Source: Streptomyces olivoverticillatus
Lineage (GTDB): Bacteria > Actinomycetota > Actinomycetes > Streptomycetales > Streptomycetaceae
DNA length: 64,000 nt
Direction of reading: 5' to 3'
Assembly: GCF_014203555.1 (NCBI RefSeq)
Contig: NZ_JACHJH010000006.1
Location: 62,001-126,000, forward strand
Below, piece by piece: positions 17,001 to 25,469 of the stretch. The notes below the pieces were generated by a model, which was given only the letters and a program-made list of their open reading frames with translations, was not told the origin of the DNA and did no database searches. The first letter of the stretch is position 1; each line of letters opens with the position of its first letter. The position numbers were made by a program, and so were the translations under genes.

Positions 17001-17818
17001 GAGACTTCCCCGTGATTCGCCGCCGGTGCGATGGCCAGCCGCTGCCGCGGATGCCGGGCGCGGCGGGTGCCGCGCTCGTGCAGGATCACCTTGAGCACGC
17101 GCAGCCCGTCGCGCACGGCCCGCAGATTGCTCGCGCCGTGGATCCGGACGAATTCGTGGCTGGGAATCTCCTGGACCCGCAGCCCTGCCTTGACCACTCT
17201 GATGTTCATCAGGGTCTCGACCTCGAAGCCGGCGCAGTCCAGCGCGATCGCGTCCAGGCAGTGTTTCCAGAACGCGTTGTACCCGTAGCACAGATCGGTA
17301 TAGCGAGCACCGAACTTGTGATTGACGATCGAACACAGCACCCGGTTGCCGAGCTTGCGGATCAGCGTCATGTCGTCCGTGCCGCCCCCGTTGGCGAACC
17401 GGGAGCCCTTGGCGAAGTCCGCGCCGCCCACCAGGGCGGAGACATAGCTGACGATCTCGCCGCCGTCGGCCGAGCCGTCCGCGTCGACCATCACGATGAT
17501 CTCGCCGGTGCAGGCGGCGAAACCGGTGATCAGCGCGTCGCCCTTGCCCTTGCCGCGCTGTTCGACCACCTTGACGTCCGGGTACAGGTCGCGGGCGACC
17601 CGGACCGTGTCGTCGGTGGAATTGCCGTCGACTAGGACCACTTCGTGGATCCAGTCGGGAAGTGTCTTGAAGACGTACGGGAGGTTCTCCGCCTCGTTCA
17701 TGGCGGGAATGACGACGCTCACCGGTGGCGCTATCGCGAACTGCGAGGTCACCGGACGGTAGCGGCCTGAGACTTCAGGATCATCCTCACCGGCCGCCGG
17801 GCGCACGAACGCACTCAT
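16997..17818 (-). CDS. Family 2 glycosyltransferase, polyprenyl-phosphate sugar type
   Basis: A 273-residue GT2 of the DPM1/GtrB type without trailing transmembrane helices. Visible motifs are VSVVIPAMNEAENL, VVLVDGNSTDDTV, GKGKGDALITGF and MVDADGSADGGEI; the DADGS pair binds metal and nucleotide sugar. Such enzymes usually load a sugar onto polyprenyl phosphate. ATG at 17818 with GAAAGAAG upstream. It is the first gene of the coupled group GT2-GT2-deacetylase-flippase, with the 420-base region upstream serving as promoter. Confidence 0.9.
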   Translation of the reverse strand: MSAFVRPAAGEDDPEVSGRYRPVTSQFAIAPPVSVVIPAMNEAENLPYVFKTLPDWIHEVVLVDGNSTDDTVRVARDLYPDVKVVEQRGKGKGDALITGFAACTGEIIVMVDADGSADGGEIVSYVSALVGGADFAKGSRFANGGGTDDMTLIRKLGNRVLCSIVNHKFGARYTDLCYGYNAFWKHCLDAIALDCAGFEVETLMNIRVVKAGLRVQEIPSHEFVRIHGASNLRAVRDGLRVLKVILHERGTRRARHPRQRLAIAPAANHGEVS

Positions 17819-18239
17819 GAGTCTTCTTTCCCTCTCGTCCGGTGGACCGCCCGCCCTAGAGCGGTCCGGTTGTCTGTCCGGTTCGAAAAGGGGGTACTCG
17901 CCGTTGTCCGTACGGCATTGCTGGCCCCGTACGGGCAGGGCGAGTTGGCAAGTAACGCCGGCCGCGCGGCACGCGACTCGGCACTGCTGAAAGCCGAGCG
18001 CGGCACCCCCTGCCGCGCCCCGCGTCGGACACCATCGCGACGCTTTTCGAAGCCCTCCCCGGAGCCGCTTGGACATGATGGGCCGATGCGGGTAGATGTA
18101 CGACGGTATTGAAGCTTGAGACTGTATGGCAAGAGGTGGGGCGGAGACTCCTCCTTTGGTGTTTTTTGCGCCGATGCAACTGCCAGCGGCGCCGCGGGTA
18201 TTGACGGGCCGCGCGGCCCCGACGGTTCCGGCCGGACCC
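17819..18239. other. Intergenic region upstream of the polysaccharide operon
   Basis: A 421-base gap with no believable gene. Frames that remain open here are arginine- and proline-rich without a start or ribosome site. It must contain the promoter for the minus-strand GT2 operon. At its right end an inverted repeat GGTTCCGGCCGGACC (18224-18238) and a GC-rich arm around 18204-18220 follow directly after the GNAT stop codon and may act as terminator. A T6 run (18163-18168) lies further downstream on the plus strand. Confidence 0.5.
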
Positions 18240-19334
18240 TCAGCCGCCTTCCCGGATCCGCCCCATCCGCCTCAGCAGCCGGTCCGCCGGCTCGAACAGT
18301 TCGGGGCGGGACAGCACGGTGTTGCGCAGCGCGCGCACCGGCGCCCGGCGCGCCCGGTAGCCCAGGGCCACCGGGTGGCGGCGGGTCACCCACCCCTCGG
18401 AGACGCTGAGTTCACGGGTCTTGAGCGAGTCCTTGTACGCCTTCCCGCCCCGCCCCAGGTCCAGGTAGGCCAGCCCCTCGGCGGCCGCTTCCTCGGCCAT
18501 CCGCAAGTGGAGTACGAGCCCCGGCGAGTACTTGGCGAATTCCGTGTCGTAGGCCGGGAACCAGCAAGCCAGCACCGCGGGGGAACGCAGCCCGAAGTGC
18601 GCGGCGACCGGCCGCCCCGCCGCGTAGAGCACCGACAGCAGCCCGCTGAAGGTCTCCGTGCGGGTGTGGAACAGCTGCTCGACGAGATGCGCTATCCAGG
18701 GGCGCGCGAAGCGGTCTGCGCGCCCCGTTCTTCGGTACTGCGCCGACTTCCAGCCCGTCAGGGTGCGCAGCACGGCCGGGTCTCGCTCGTCGTGCACGTA
18801 GCGCACCTCGCCGACGTCCCGGCCGAGCCTGCGCTCCTTGGCCAGCGTGGTGCGGGTGAACTTCGGCGACTGCTTGCGCAGCGCCGCCAGATACCGCTCG
18901 TACCCCTGGTCGACGTCGATGACGGGCGAGGCGTACGACCCGGAGGCCGCCACCTCGAACGGCTTCTGCCCCTCGATCAGATGGTCGAACTCCCACAGGG
19001 ACAGCCCGCAGGCCTGCAGCAGCTCGCGCGTGTCCCACTGGAAGCCCGGTCGGTGGACGAGGCCCTGCGCGTCCGAGACGCCCAGGCCTATCGCCCGGCC
19101 CACCCCGAGCGAAGTGCGCTGGAAGGGGAAGAAGGCCACGGGCTCGCCCTCCTCGCGCACGACCGCGATGCGCGCCCCGCGGCGGCAGCGGCCGACGGCG
19201 AGTGCGAACTCGGGTGCGAGGAAAGGATTCGCGAGCTGCGGCGAACCGTCTTCGACCGCCCGTGCCTGCAGGGCCGACCACGCCGCCCGGTCGACGGCCG
19301 TGAGCTCACCCGGCCGGCACACGCTGATGTCCAC
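18240..19334 (-). CDS. GNAT-fold acyltransferase of CelD/BcsL type
   Basis: A 364-residue protein with the double-GNAT layout seen in the CelD/FemAB-like family: an N-terminal half ending near SYASPVIDVDQGYERYLAAL, then FTRTTLAKERRLGRDVGEV and the C-terminal acetyl-CoA-type half with GRPVAAHFGL and LAYLDLGRGGKAYKDSLKTR. The GTG start at 19334 lies one base after the stop of the upstream membrane protein (TGACGTG), which fixes it. These proteins are commonly found in exopolysaccharide or cellulose loci and acylate sugars or cross-bridge residues. Substrate unknown. Confidence 0.82.
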   Translation of the reverse strand: MDISVCRPGELTAVDRAAWSALQARAVEDGSPQLANPFLAPEFALAVGRCRRGARIAVVREEGEPVAFFPFQRTSLGVGRAIGLGVSDAQGLVHRPGFQWDTRELLQACGLSLWEFDHLIEGQKPFEVAASGSYASPVIDVDQGYERYLAALRKQSPKFTRTTLAKERRLGRDVGEVRYVHDERDPAVLRTLTGWKSAQYRRTGRADRFARPWIAHLVEQLFHTRTETFSGLLSVLYAAGRPVAAHFGLRSPAVLACWFPAYDTEFAKYSPGLVLHLRMAEEAAAEGLAYLDLGRGGKAYKDSLKTRELSVSEGWVTRRHPVALGYRARRAPVRALRNTVLSRPELFEPADRLLRRMGRIREGG

Positions 19335-19335
19335 G

Positions 19336-19791
19336 TCACGAAGCCCGACTTCTCGCCGCGCGGCCGCGGTGGTGCCGCACGTGTGCCAGCAGGAACAGCA
19401 GCAGGCTGAGCGCCGCCACCGCGGCCACACCGCCCCGCACCGTCCAGGCGTGCAGCGCGAGCATGGTCTGTGCGATCAGCAGGTCGACGGCGATGGCCCC
19501 ACCGGTGGCGATCACCGCCCGGCTGAGCGGATCGAGGCTGCGCAGCGCGGCGCCCACGGCGCACGCGGGCGCCACGATCAGGAAGAAGAGCGTGAACGGC
19601 GCACGCAGCGGCGAGCCGATGTCGGCGAGCGCCAGCGCGCCCCCCACCCCCGCGATGGCCGCCGCGGCCCCCGCGACCACCGGAAGGGAGTCCGCGGCGG
19701 GCGGCCTCCTCCCGCGGTGACCTGCCGCTTCGCCCATGTCGTCTGGTTCTGTCGGACCGTCGAGACCGGTGAGATCCGTGAAGTTCTGCAT
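19336..19791 (-). CDS. Small integral membrane protein of unknown function
   Basis: A 151-residue protein from ATG 19791. After an acidic cytoplasmic N-terminus come four hydrophobic stretches: LPVVAGAAAAIAGVGGALAL, FTLFFLIVAPACAVGAAL, AVIATGGAIAVDLLIAQTML and GGVAAVAALSLLLFLLAHV. The C-terminus is basic. I recognise no domain. It precedes the GNAT gene by one base and is surely co-transcribed, pointing to a role in the surface-glycan locus. A longer start at 19896 is possible, but the added residues look unstructured. Confidence 0.75.
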   Translation of the reverse strand: MQNFTDLTGLDGPTEPDDMGEAAGHRGRRPPAADSLPVVAGAAAAIAGVGGALALADIGSPLRAPFTLFFLIVAPACAVGAALRSLDPLSRAVIATGGAIAVDLLIAQTMLALHAWTVRGGVAAVAALSLLLFLLAHVRHHRGRAARSRAS

Positions 19792-20103
19792 TGGCGACTT
19801 TGCCCCCCGAAGCGCCGGATGCCGGGCTTCAATGTCGCGCAATCGGCGGAGGCACGTCAAGATGTGAAGGCCATGCGAAAAGCCTCCGGTTGGCACTGAT
19901 CACCACAACCGGAGCTTGTCCGTCAGATGAACAGTCGGGAACCGGACGAGGGTCCGCCGCCCGCTCTGACGAGACGTCATCCTCGCGCCATGCAACCGCA
20001 ATCCATATGACGGACCGCTTTCCAGTTTTGACATGGACACTTCCGACGCGACAGGGTCGCTGCTACCACGGAGATGGCGGAAAACCCTGCTAAAGGAGGT
20101 TCC
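19792..20103. promoter_or_regulatory. Divergent promoter region with -35 TTGACA for the SGNH esterase
   Basis: A 312-base divergent gap between the membrane-protein operon and the esterase. A TTGACA hexamer at 20028-20033 is followed after 18 bases by CAGGGT at 20052-20057, a plausible vegetative promoter for the esterase. The esterase ribosome site AAAGGAGG at 20092-20099 is very strong. No gene is visible in the rest. Confidence 0.5.
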
Positions 20104-20907
20104 ATGAAACTGTCCAGATGTGCGGCTTCTCTGTCCGCACTCCTCGTCACCGCGGCTCTCGCCCTCGGGGGAGCCGGTACCGCGCAAGCCACTCCCCACC
20201 TGTCAACTCCCGGTTATGTGGCGCTCGGTGACTCCTACTCGTCCGGCGTCGGTGCCGGCAGTTACGACTCCGCAAGCGGAAGCTGCAAGCGCAGCAACCG
20301 GGCCTACCCCAAGCTGTGGGCGGCCGCGCACTCACCCTCGAGCTTCGCCTTCACCGCGTGTTCGGGCGCGCGTACGGGTGATGTGCTCAGCGGGCAGCTG
20401 ACCCCGCTGAACGCCTCCACCGGGCTCGTCTCCATCTCCATCGGCGGCAACGACGCGGGGTTCGCCGACACCATGAGCACCTGCGTCTTCGGCTCGGACA
20501 GCTCCTGCCTGGACAGGATCGCCAAGGCCCGCGCCTTCATCAGCGACGCACTGCCCGCGAAGCTCGACAGCGTCTACTCGGCCATCAGCGCCAAGGCGCC
20601 CTCGGCCCACGTCGTCGTCCTCGGCTATCCGCGCTTCTACAAGCTCGGCGGCAGCTGCATCGGGCTGAGCGACACCAAGCGGTCGGCCATCAATGCCGCG
20701 GCCGACCACATCGACTCGGTGATCGCCAAGCGCGCCGCCGACCACGGCTTCTCCTACGGGGACGTCACGGCCACCTTCTCCGGCCACGAGCTGTGCTCCG
20801 GCAGTCCGTGGCTGAACAGCGTGACGCTGCCCGTCGACGAGTCCTACCACCCCACCGCGGCCGGGCAGTCCGGCGGCTATCTGCCGGTCTTCTCCTCAGC
20901 GGTCTGA
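20104..20907 (+). CDS. Secreted SGNH-hydrolase esterase/lipase
   Basis: A 267-residue secreted enzyme. A Sec signal peptide occupies about residues 1-29 (basic start, hydrophobic core, ending at TAQA). The GDSYSSGVGAG motif holds the catalytic Ser, SIGGNDAGFA is the oxyanion block III, and DESYHPTAAGQ carries the catalytic Asp/His pair. Six Cys residues likely form three disulfides, as in the Streptomyces SGNH lipases. ATG 20104 is chosen because it follows AAAGGAGG directly and begins the signal peptide. From memory this corresponds to SCO1725, an esterase of modest chain-length specificity. It overlaps the convergent kinase gene by 12 bases. Confidence 0.93.
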   Translation: MKLSRCAASLSALLVTAALALGGAGTAQATPHLSTPGYVALGDSYSSGVGAGSYDSASGSCKRSNRAYPKLWAAAHSPSSFAFTACSGARTGDVLSGQLTPLNASTGLVSISIGGNDAGFADTMSTCVFGSDSSCLDRIAKARAFISDALPAKLDSVYSAISAKAPSAHVVVLGYPRFYKLGGSCIGLSDTKRSAINAAADHIDSVIAKRAADHGFSYGDVTATFSGHELCSGSPWLNSVTLPVDESYHPTAAGQSGGYLPVFSSAV

Positions 20908-22533
20908 GCCCCCGTATGTGGAAGGGGCCGTCGGAGTCGGCACCGACGGGCTCGCGGAACCAGGGGAACCGGAAGACGAAGCAGACGAAGGAGAGGTCCT
21001 GCCCGTAGGGGACGTACGGCAGGTCACGGTGAAGGGGACGTGCCGGGACGTCTGCTGCCGGGGTGCCTTGACCTCCAGGGCGATCCAGTCGTCGTCGGGC
21101 GTGCCCGCGCGGTGGTTCACCTCCGTGTGCCGCAGGAGCGCGGTACGGGAGGAGCCGGTGAAGTGGACGGTCTGCCAGCCGCCATCGGTGACGGCGCCGC
21201 TGCCGGTGATCCAGCGGTAGACGACGTCCGCCGGGGTGCGGTCCACGGCGAGGGAAGCGGTAAAGGCCGGAGCCGAATCCTCCGGCGGCGGACAGGCCCC
21301 CGCATAGCGGTTGCGCAGGGCGGTCAGCTCGATCGTCACGGAGAAAGAAGGAGAGGCGGAGGAGTAAGAAGAGGAAGGAGGGGCGGAAGAGGACGTGGAG
21401 CCCCCGGCACTGCTGGGGGCCACCGCGTTCTTGCCGCCGTCACCGGTGGCCCCGCCCGTGGACGCACCGCCGCCCGAGCCACCGTCCAGCGTCCACACCA
21501 GAACGCCCGCGGCGATCGCGGCGGCGACCACCGCGGCCGCCACCCCGGCCCAGAGCCGCCGGGACCGCCGCCGGCCGGGCTCGGGGGAGCCGGCACCGGG
21601 GGAGTCCGGGGCGGCCGGCGGTGTGGACGGTGCGGGGCCGTCGCTCCGCGCCACCGCCACCGTCGGCGCGTGCGCCCCCGCCGGGCCCGCAGCCGGGCGC
21701 GGCGCGCGCCCGGCCGCCACCGTCCGTAGTAGGCGCTCCGCCTCCGCCGCGCCCATTCGCTCCGCGGGGTCCTTGCGCAGCAGCCCCTCCAGCACGGGGG
21801 CGAGCGATCCGGCCCGCCGGGGCGGCGGCAGCGCGTCGTCCACCACGGCCCGCATCGTGCTCAGCGGGGTGTCCTGCCGGAAGGGGGAGTACCCTTCCAC
21901 CGCCATGTACAGCATCACCCCGAGCGACCACAGGTCCGACTCGGGGCCGGGGGCGCGGCCCAGGGCGCGCTCCGGGGCCAGGTACTCGGGCGAGCCCACC
22001 AGCTGCCCGGTCGCGGTCAGCGCCGAGCTGCCCTCGATCGCCGCGATGCCGAAATCGGTGAGGACGACACGCCCGTCGTTGCCGAGGAGCACATTTCCCG
22101 GTTTCACGTCCCGGTGCAGTACGCCCACGGCGTGCGCGCTCCGGAGTGCGGCCAGCACCTCCACACCGATGTGCGCCGCGCGCGCCGGGTCCATCGGACC
22201 CTCCGCCTCCAGCGTCTGCGCAAGTGACAGACCCGGCACCAGCTCCATGACGATCCACGGGCGGCCGTCCTCGGTGGCCACGTCGTGCACGGTGACGACG
22301 TTGCGGTGCGCGACACGCGCGGCCGCGCGCCCTTCCCGCTCCAGCCGTGCGTACAACTGCCGGACCTCGTGTTCCTGCAGGCCGGCGGGCGCGCGCACCT
22401 CCTTGACGGCCACATCGCGGGCCAGCACCTCGTCCCGGGCCCGCCATACCACGCCCATACCGCCGCGCCCCAGCTCGCCCAGCAGCCGGTACCGCCCCGC
22501 CAGCACGCGCCCGGCGTCGGAACTCCCGCTCAT
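20896..22533 (-). CDS. Membrane Ser/Thr protein kinase with extracellular sensor domain
   Basis: A 545-residue Hanks-type kinase. GRGGMGVVWRA is the glycine loop, AVKEV the ATP-anchoring Lys, HRDVKPGNVLL the catalytic loop, DFGIAAI the Mg loop and SPEYLAPERA the activation-segment end. The kinase domain is about 1-270. A Pro/Ala linker follows, then one transmembrane helix near 325-347 and a Ser-rich stalk leading to a 130-residue external domain without PASTA repeats. ATG at 22533 is preceded by a GGGGGTGGG stretch; GTG 22542 is an alternative. It lies tail-to-tail with the esterase, and the same pairing is recalled from S. coelicolor. Confidence 0.92.
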   Translation of the reverse strand: MSGSSDAGRVLAGRYRLLGELGRGGMGVVWRARDEVLARDVAVKEVRAPAGLQEHEVRQLYARLEREGRAAARVAHRNVVTVHDVATEDGRPWIVMELVPGLSLAQTLEAEGPMDPARAAHIGVEVLAALRSAHAVGVLHRDVKPGNVLLGNDGRVVLTDFGIAAIEGSSALTATGQLVGSPEYLAPERALGRAPGPESDLWSLGVMLYMAVEGYSPFRQDTPLSTMRAVVDDALPPPRRAGSLAPVLEGLLRKDPAERMGAAEAERLLRTVAAGRAPRPAAGPAGAHAPTVAVARSDGPAPSTPPAAPDSPGAGSPEPGRRRSRRLWAGVAAAVVAAAIAAGVLVWTLDGGSGGGASTGGATGDGGKNAVAPSSAGGSTSSSAPPSSSYSSASPSFSVTIELTALRNRYAGACPPPEDSAPAFTASLAVDRTPADVVYRWITGSGAVTDGGWQTVHFTGSSRTALLRHTEVNHRAGTPDDDWIALEVKAPRQQTSRHVPFTVTCRTSPTGRTSPSSASSSGSPGSASPSVPTPTAPSTYGGSDR

Positions 22534-22651
22534 GCCGCCCACCCCCGCCAGAGCAATGCCAGAGCAATTCGGGGTGAATGTACCGCAACGGAGCGTGATT
22601 GCCCCTACCTTGATGCCGTATTGTCCTGGTCAACTCGCGCTGGGTTACGAC

Positions 22652-22697
22652 AGGTTCACGCCAGGCTCGTCAACGCCCTTGACGGGCTGGTGAATCG
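22652..22697. repeat. Long imperfect inverted repeat with CGTCAA-N5-TTGACG core
   Basis: The core arms CGTCAA (22668-22673) and TTGACG (22679-22684) are perfect. Imperfect pairing extends outwards through CAG/CTG and TTCAC/GTGAA to cover about 46 bases. It lies in the divergent gap between the kinase and the small gene at 22780 and could be an operator or an RNA hairpin. Confidence 0.45.
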
Positions 22698-22779
22698 GCA
22701 CCGCGAATGCGCGGGTGACGCGATGGGGCGATAGGGTTACCCTGCCTGGGCCGGGTGCCTCGTACGGGTGGGGAGTCTC

Positions 22780-23061
22780 ATGGATCAGATAGCTATGCGC
22801 AGCAGGCCACGTGTGCCTGCGATCAGTTACGGAAGCGGTGCGTCGAGTGCGCGCCTCGACCGGCACCTCGCGGTGCTCGGCGGGCCCGCCCTGCCGCAGC
22901 GCGAGGTCGAGGGTGCGACCGTGCTGATGCGCGAGCTGACGGCGCGTGACCACACGCGGGCCGGCCAGAGCCGCACCGCCCGGGTCTCCCTGTTCGCCCC
23001 GCTGCGCCGGCTGCGGCGCTCGCTCTTCGGCAGCCGCGGCAGCCAGAACGGCCACGCCTGA
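22780..23061 (+). CDS. Small basic protein of unknown function
   Basis: A 93-residue protein from ATG 22780, preceded by GGTGGGGAG at 22768-22776. The sequence has no recognised domain. It has a conserved-looking middle (LDRHLAVLGGPALPQREVEGATVLMRELTARDH) and a basic tail (PLRRLRRSLFGSRG). Small proteins of this type occur in many streptomycetes but I cannot name a function. Third-position GC and a clean ribosome site support it as real. It is isolated between two divergent or convergent regulators. Confidence 0.6.
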   Translation: MDQIAMRSRPRVPAISYGSGASSARLDRHLAVLGGPALPQREVEGATVLMRELTARDHTRAGQSRTARVSLFAPLRRLRRSLFGSRGSQNGHA

Positions 23062-23135
23062 CCCTCCTCCCCGTCTCCCCCGGCCCGAGCCCCGGCGGCC
23101 CGCCCGTACCGTCGGTCCGGCGCTCAAAGCGTGCC

Positions 23136-23885
23136 CTAGCGGGCGTCGAGGGTGACGGTGAAGGAGAAGCGGTCGCCCCGGTAGCGGATGCAGGCCACGT
23201 CGACAGCCCGGCCGGTGTCGTCGTAGGTGACGCCCGTGTAGTGCAGGATCGGGCTGAGCAGCGGCACCTGGAGCAGCCGTGCCGTCTCGGGGTCGGCGAG
23301 CCGGGCCTCGACCGTGTCCGTGATCCGGCTGATGCGGACCCCCAGCGCATCGCGCAGCACCTTCGTCATCGGCCAGCGGGCCAGGTCCGCCAGGTCGATG
23401 CGGCCGGCCAGCTCGGGGCGGAGCAGGTTCTCCGCCCAGTTGACCGGTTCGCCGGACTTCTCGTCACAGCGCAGCCGCCGGAAGGCCACCGCCTCCGTCA
23501 GGTCCGGGAAGTGCTCGGCGTATCCGGCCGGGACCGCCACCGGGCCGTGTCCCAGCACCGTGGTGCGCTCCCCGGACTGCTGGGCGACGATCGTGTCCAC
23601 CGAGCCGAGCAGCCGCACGGGTGAGCCCCGCCGGGCGCCCGGCTCGATGAAGGTGCCCCGCCGCCGGTGCCGGCTGATGAGCCCCTCCGCCTCCAGCTCC
23701 TTGAGCGCCTGGCGCATCGTCAGCACGCTCACGCCGTAGTGCTCGGCCAGCGCGTCCTCGGTGGGCAGCCGCAGTGGGTCCTCCGGGCGCCGGCCGAGTA
23801 TGGAGGCGCGCAGCGACTGCGACACCTGATACCACAGCGGGAGCTTGCGGTTGAGCGCGAGGGAGTCGGGGGCGAAGGCGGTCAC
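23136..23885 (-). CDS. GntR-family regulator with UTRA domain (HutC subfamily)
   Basis: A 249-residue regulator. The N-terminal winged helix (LPLWYQVSQSLRASI, RLPTEDALAEHYGVSVLTMRQALKELEAEGLI, RRRGTFIEPG) is followed by a UTRA ligand-binding domain from about residue 90 to the end (FRRLRCDEKSGEPVNWAENLLRPE). It lies 51 bases downstream of hmgA on the same strand, so it may be the local regulator of homogentisate degradation, with a carboxylic acid or aromatic intermediate as effector. The target site is not shown by the sequence; the palindrome upstream of hmgA is one candidate. Confidence 0.88.
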   Translation of the reverse strand: MTAFAPDSLALNRKLPLWYQVSQSLRASILGRRPEDPLRLPTEDALAEHYGVSVLTMRQALKELEAEGLISRHRRRGTFIEPGARRGSPVRLLGSVDTIVAQQSGERTTVLGHGPVAVPAGYAEHFPDLTEAVAFRRLRCDEKSGEPVNWAENLLRPELAGRIDLADLARWPMTKVLRDALGVRISRITDTVEARLADPETARLLQVPLLSPILHYTGVTYDDTGRAVDVACIRYRGDRFSFTVTLDAR

Positions 23886-23936
23886 GGGAACTCCGGCTCT
23901 ACGGGGCGGGCGTGGCGGCGGCGGGTCCCGCGGGGC

Positions 23937-25274
23937 TCACCCCCGGGACACCCAATGGCGCTCCAGACCCTGCCACACCCCGTCGTACCCCTGCTGCAGG
24001 TGGTCGGCGCCCGCCGCCTGCGCGGTCAGGGTCACCGGCCAGCGCGTCTCGAACATGAAGGCCAGGCCGTCGTCCACCTTGCGCGGCGTCAGCTCGGCGG
24101 CGCTCGCCTTGTCGAAGGTCTCCCGGTCCGGGCCGTGCGCCGACATCATGTTGTGCAGCGAGCCGCCACCCGGTACGAACCCGCCCTTTCCGCCCGTCTT
24201 GGCGTCGTAGGCCCCCTCGATCAGGCCCATGTATTCGCTCATCACGTTGCGGTGGAAGTACGGCGGCCGGAAGGTGTCCTCGCCGACCAGCCAGCGCGGG
24301 GCGAAGACCACGAAGTCGACCCCGGCCAGGCCCGGGGTGTCCGACGGCGAGGTGAGGACCGTGAAGATCGACGGGTCCGGGTGGTCGTAGCTGATCGAGC
24401 CCAGCACATTGAAGGTGCGCAGGTCGTAGACGTACGGCACCAGGTTTCCGTGCCAGGCCACGACGTCCAGCGGCGAGTGGTCGTACGTCGCCGACCAGAG
24501 GTTGCCGCAGAACTTGTTGACCACCTCGACCGGGCCCTCGGTCTCCTCGTAGGCGGCGGTCGGCGCGAGGAAGTCGCGCGGGTTCGCCAGCCCGTTGGCG
24601 CCGATCGGGCCGAGGTCGGGGAGGACGAAGTGCTGCCCGTAGTTCTCGCAGACGTAGCCGCGGGCGGTGGCGTCCAGCAGCTCCACCCGGAAGCGCACGC
24701 CGCGCGGGATCAGCACCACCTGGCCCGGCTCGGCCCGCAGCAGGCCGAACTCCGTGCGCAGCAGCAGCCCGCCGCTCTCGGGCACGATCAGCAGCTCGCC
24801 GTCGGCGTCGCTGAACACCCGGCTCATGGAGGCGTTGGCGGCGTACAGGTGCACAGCCATGCCGGTGCGCTGGGTGGCGTCGCCGTTGCCCCCCAGGGTC
24901 CACAGCCCGGCCAGGAAGTCGGTGCCCTCGGGGGGCTGGGGCAGCGGGTCCCAGCGCAGCCGGTTGGGGTCGGGCACGGTCTCGGTGAAGGGCGCCCCGC
25001 GCAGGGCGCCGCCGTCGATGCGGGTGAACGGCGGGTGGGCGGCGGAGGGACGGATCCGGTAGAGCCAGGACCTGCGGTTGTTGCGCCGCGGCTCGGTGAA
25101 GGCGGTGCCGCTCAGCTGCTCCGCGTACAGCCCCAGCGGTGCCCGCTGGGGGGAGTTGCGGCCGTGCGGGAGGGCGCCCGGGTGTGCCTCGCTGCTGTGC
25201 TCGTTGCCGAACCCCGACAGATAGGCGAGCCCCTCGGCCGTCCTCCGCGCCTGCTCGCTGCCCATACCGCTCAT
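23937..25274 (-). CDS. hmgA: Homogentisate 1,2-dioxygenase
   Basis: A 445-residue cupin-fold Fe(II) dioxygenase, the standard length. It opens the aromatic ring of homogentisate to maleylacetoacetate in tyrosine and phenylalanine breakdown. Recognisable family segments are [13 protein letters not shown] at the start, [25 protein letters not shown], the [20 protein letters not shown] region and [18 protein letters not shown] near the metal site with [13 protein letters not shown] 25274 is preferred over GTG 25277 because GGGAG lies at a good distance. A 24-base palindrome lies just upstream. The GntR/UTRA gene follows. Confidence 0.95.
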   Translation of the reverse strand: MSGMGSEQARRTAEGLAYLSGFGNEHSSEAHPGALPHGRNSPQRAPLGLYAEQLSGTAFTEPRRNNRRSWLYRIRPSAAHPPFTRIDGGALRGAPFTETVPDPNRLRWDPLPQPPEGTDFLAGLWTLGGNGDATQRTGMAVHLYAANASMSRVFSDADGELLIVPESGGLLLRTEFGLLRAEPGQVVLIPRGVRFRVELLDATARGYVCENYGQHFVLPDLGPIGANGLANPRDFLAPTAAYEETEGPVEVVNKFCGNLWSATYDHSPLDVVAWHGNLVPYVYDLRTFNVLGSISYDHPDPSIFTVLTSPSDTPGLAGVDFVVFAPRWLVGEDTFRPPYFHRNVMSEYMGLIEGAYDAKTGGKGGFVPGGGSLHNMMSAHGPDRETFDKASAAELTPRKVDDGLAFMFETRWPVTLTAQAAGADHLQQGYDGVWQGLERHWVSRG

Positions 25275-25296
25275 CACGTGCTCCCACCGCCGAAGA

Positions 25297-25320
25297 AATC
25301 CTATGGATGACCGTAGGATT
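25297..25320. promoter_or_regulatory. 24-bp palindrome upstream of hmgA
   Basis: The half AATCCTATGG at 25297-25306 mirrors CCGTAGGATT at 25311-25320 with one mismatch in ten, spaced by four bases. Placed 22 bases before the hmgA start codon, it would block transcription or translation initiation if bound by a dimeric repressor. Confidence 0.55.
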
Positions 25321-25407
25321 CCCGGCCGGGCACGTCAATGACCGATTCCCGGCGAGCGCGGACGCGGCCGGACGGCCGGAACCGGCATGTGGGTCTGTCA
25401 GTTGGCA

Positions 25408-25421
25408 CTACCCGTGGGTAG
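25408..25421. promoter_or_regulatory. Palindrome CTACCC-GT-GGGTAG upstream of aldehyde dehydrogenase
   Basis: A perfect 6+2+6 inverted repeat 48 bases before the GTG of the aldehyde dehydrogenase, directly after a TTGGCA hexamer (25402-25407). It may be an operator for the dehydrogenase operon. Confidence 0.35.
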
Positions 25422-25469
25422 GGTCGGTCGGGAACGAAACGGGGCGACCGACATGCAAGGAGACGACCT

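Noticed and set aside
17815-18393. Possible minus-strand gene filling the 17819-18239 gap
   Set aside because: Composition is unlike its neighbours, no ribosome site and it runs into the GNAT gene.
22732-22751. TAGGGTTACCCT-like sequence as a second iron box
   Set aside because: Matches the iron box poorly in the CCTAA half and the downstream gene has no iron link.
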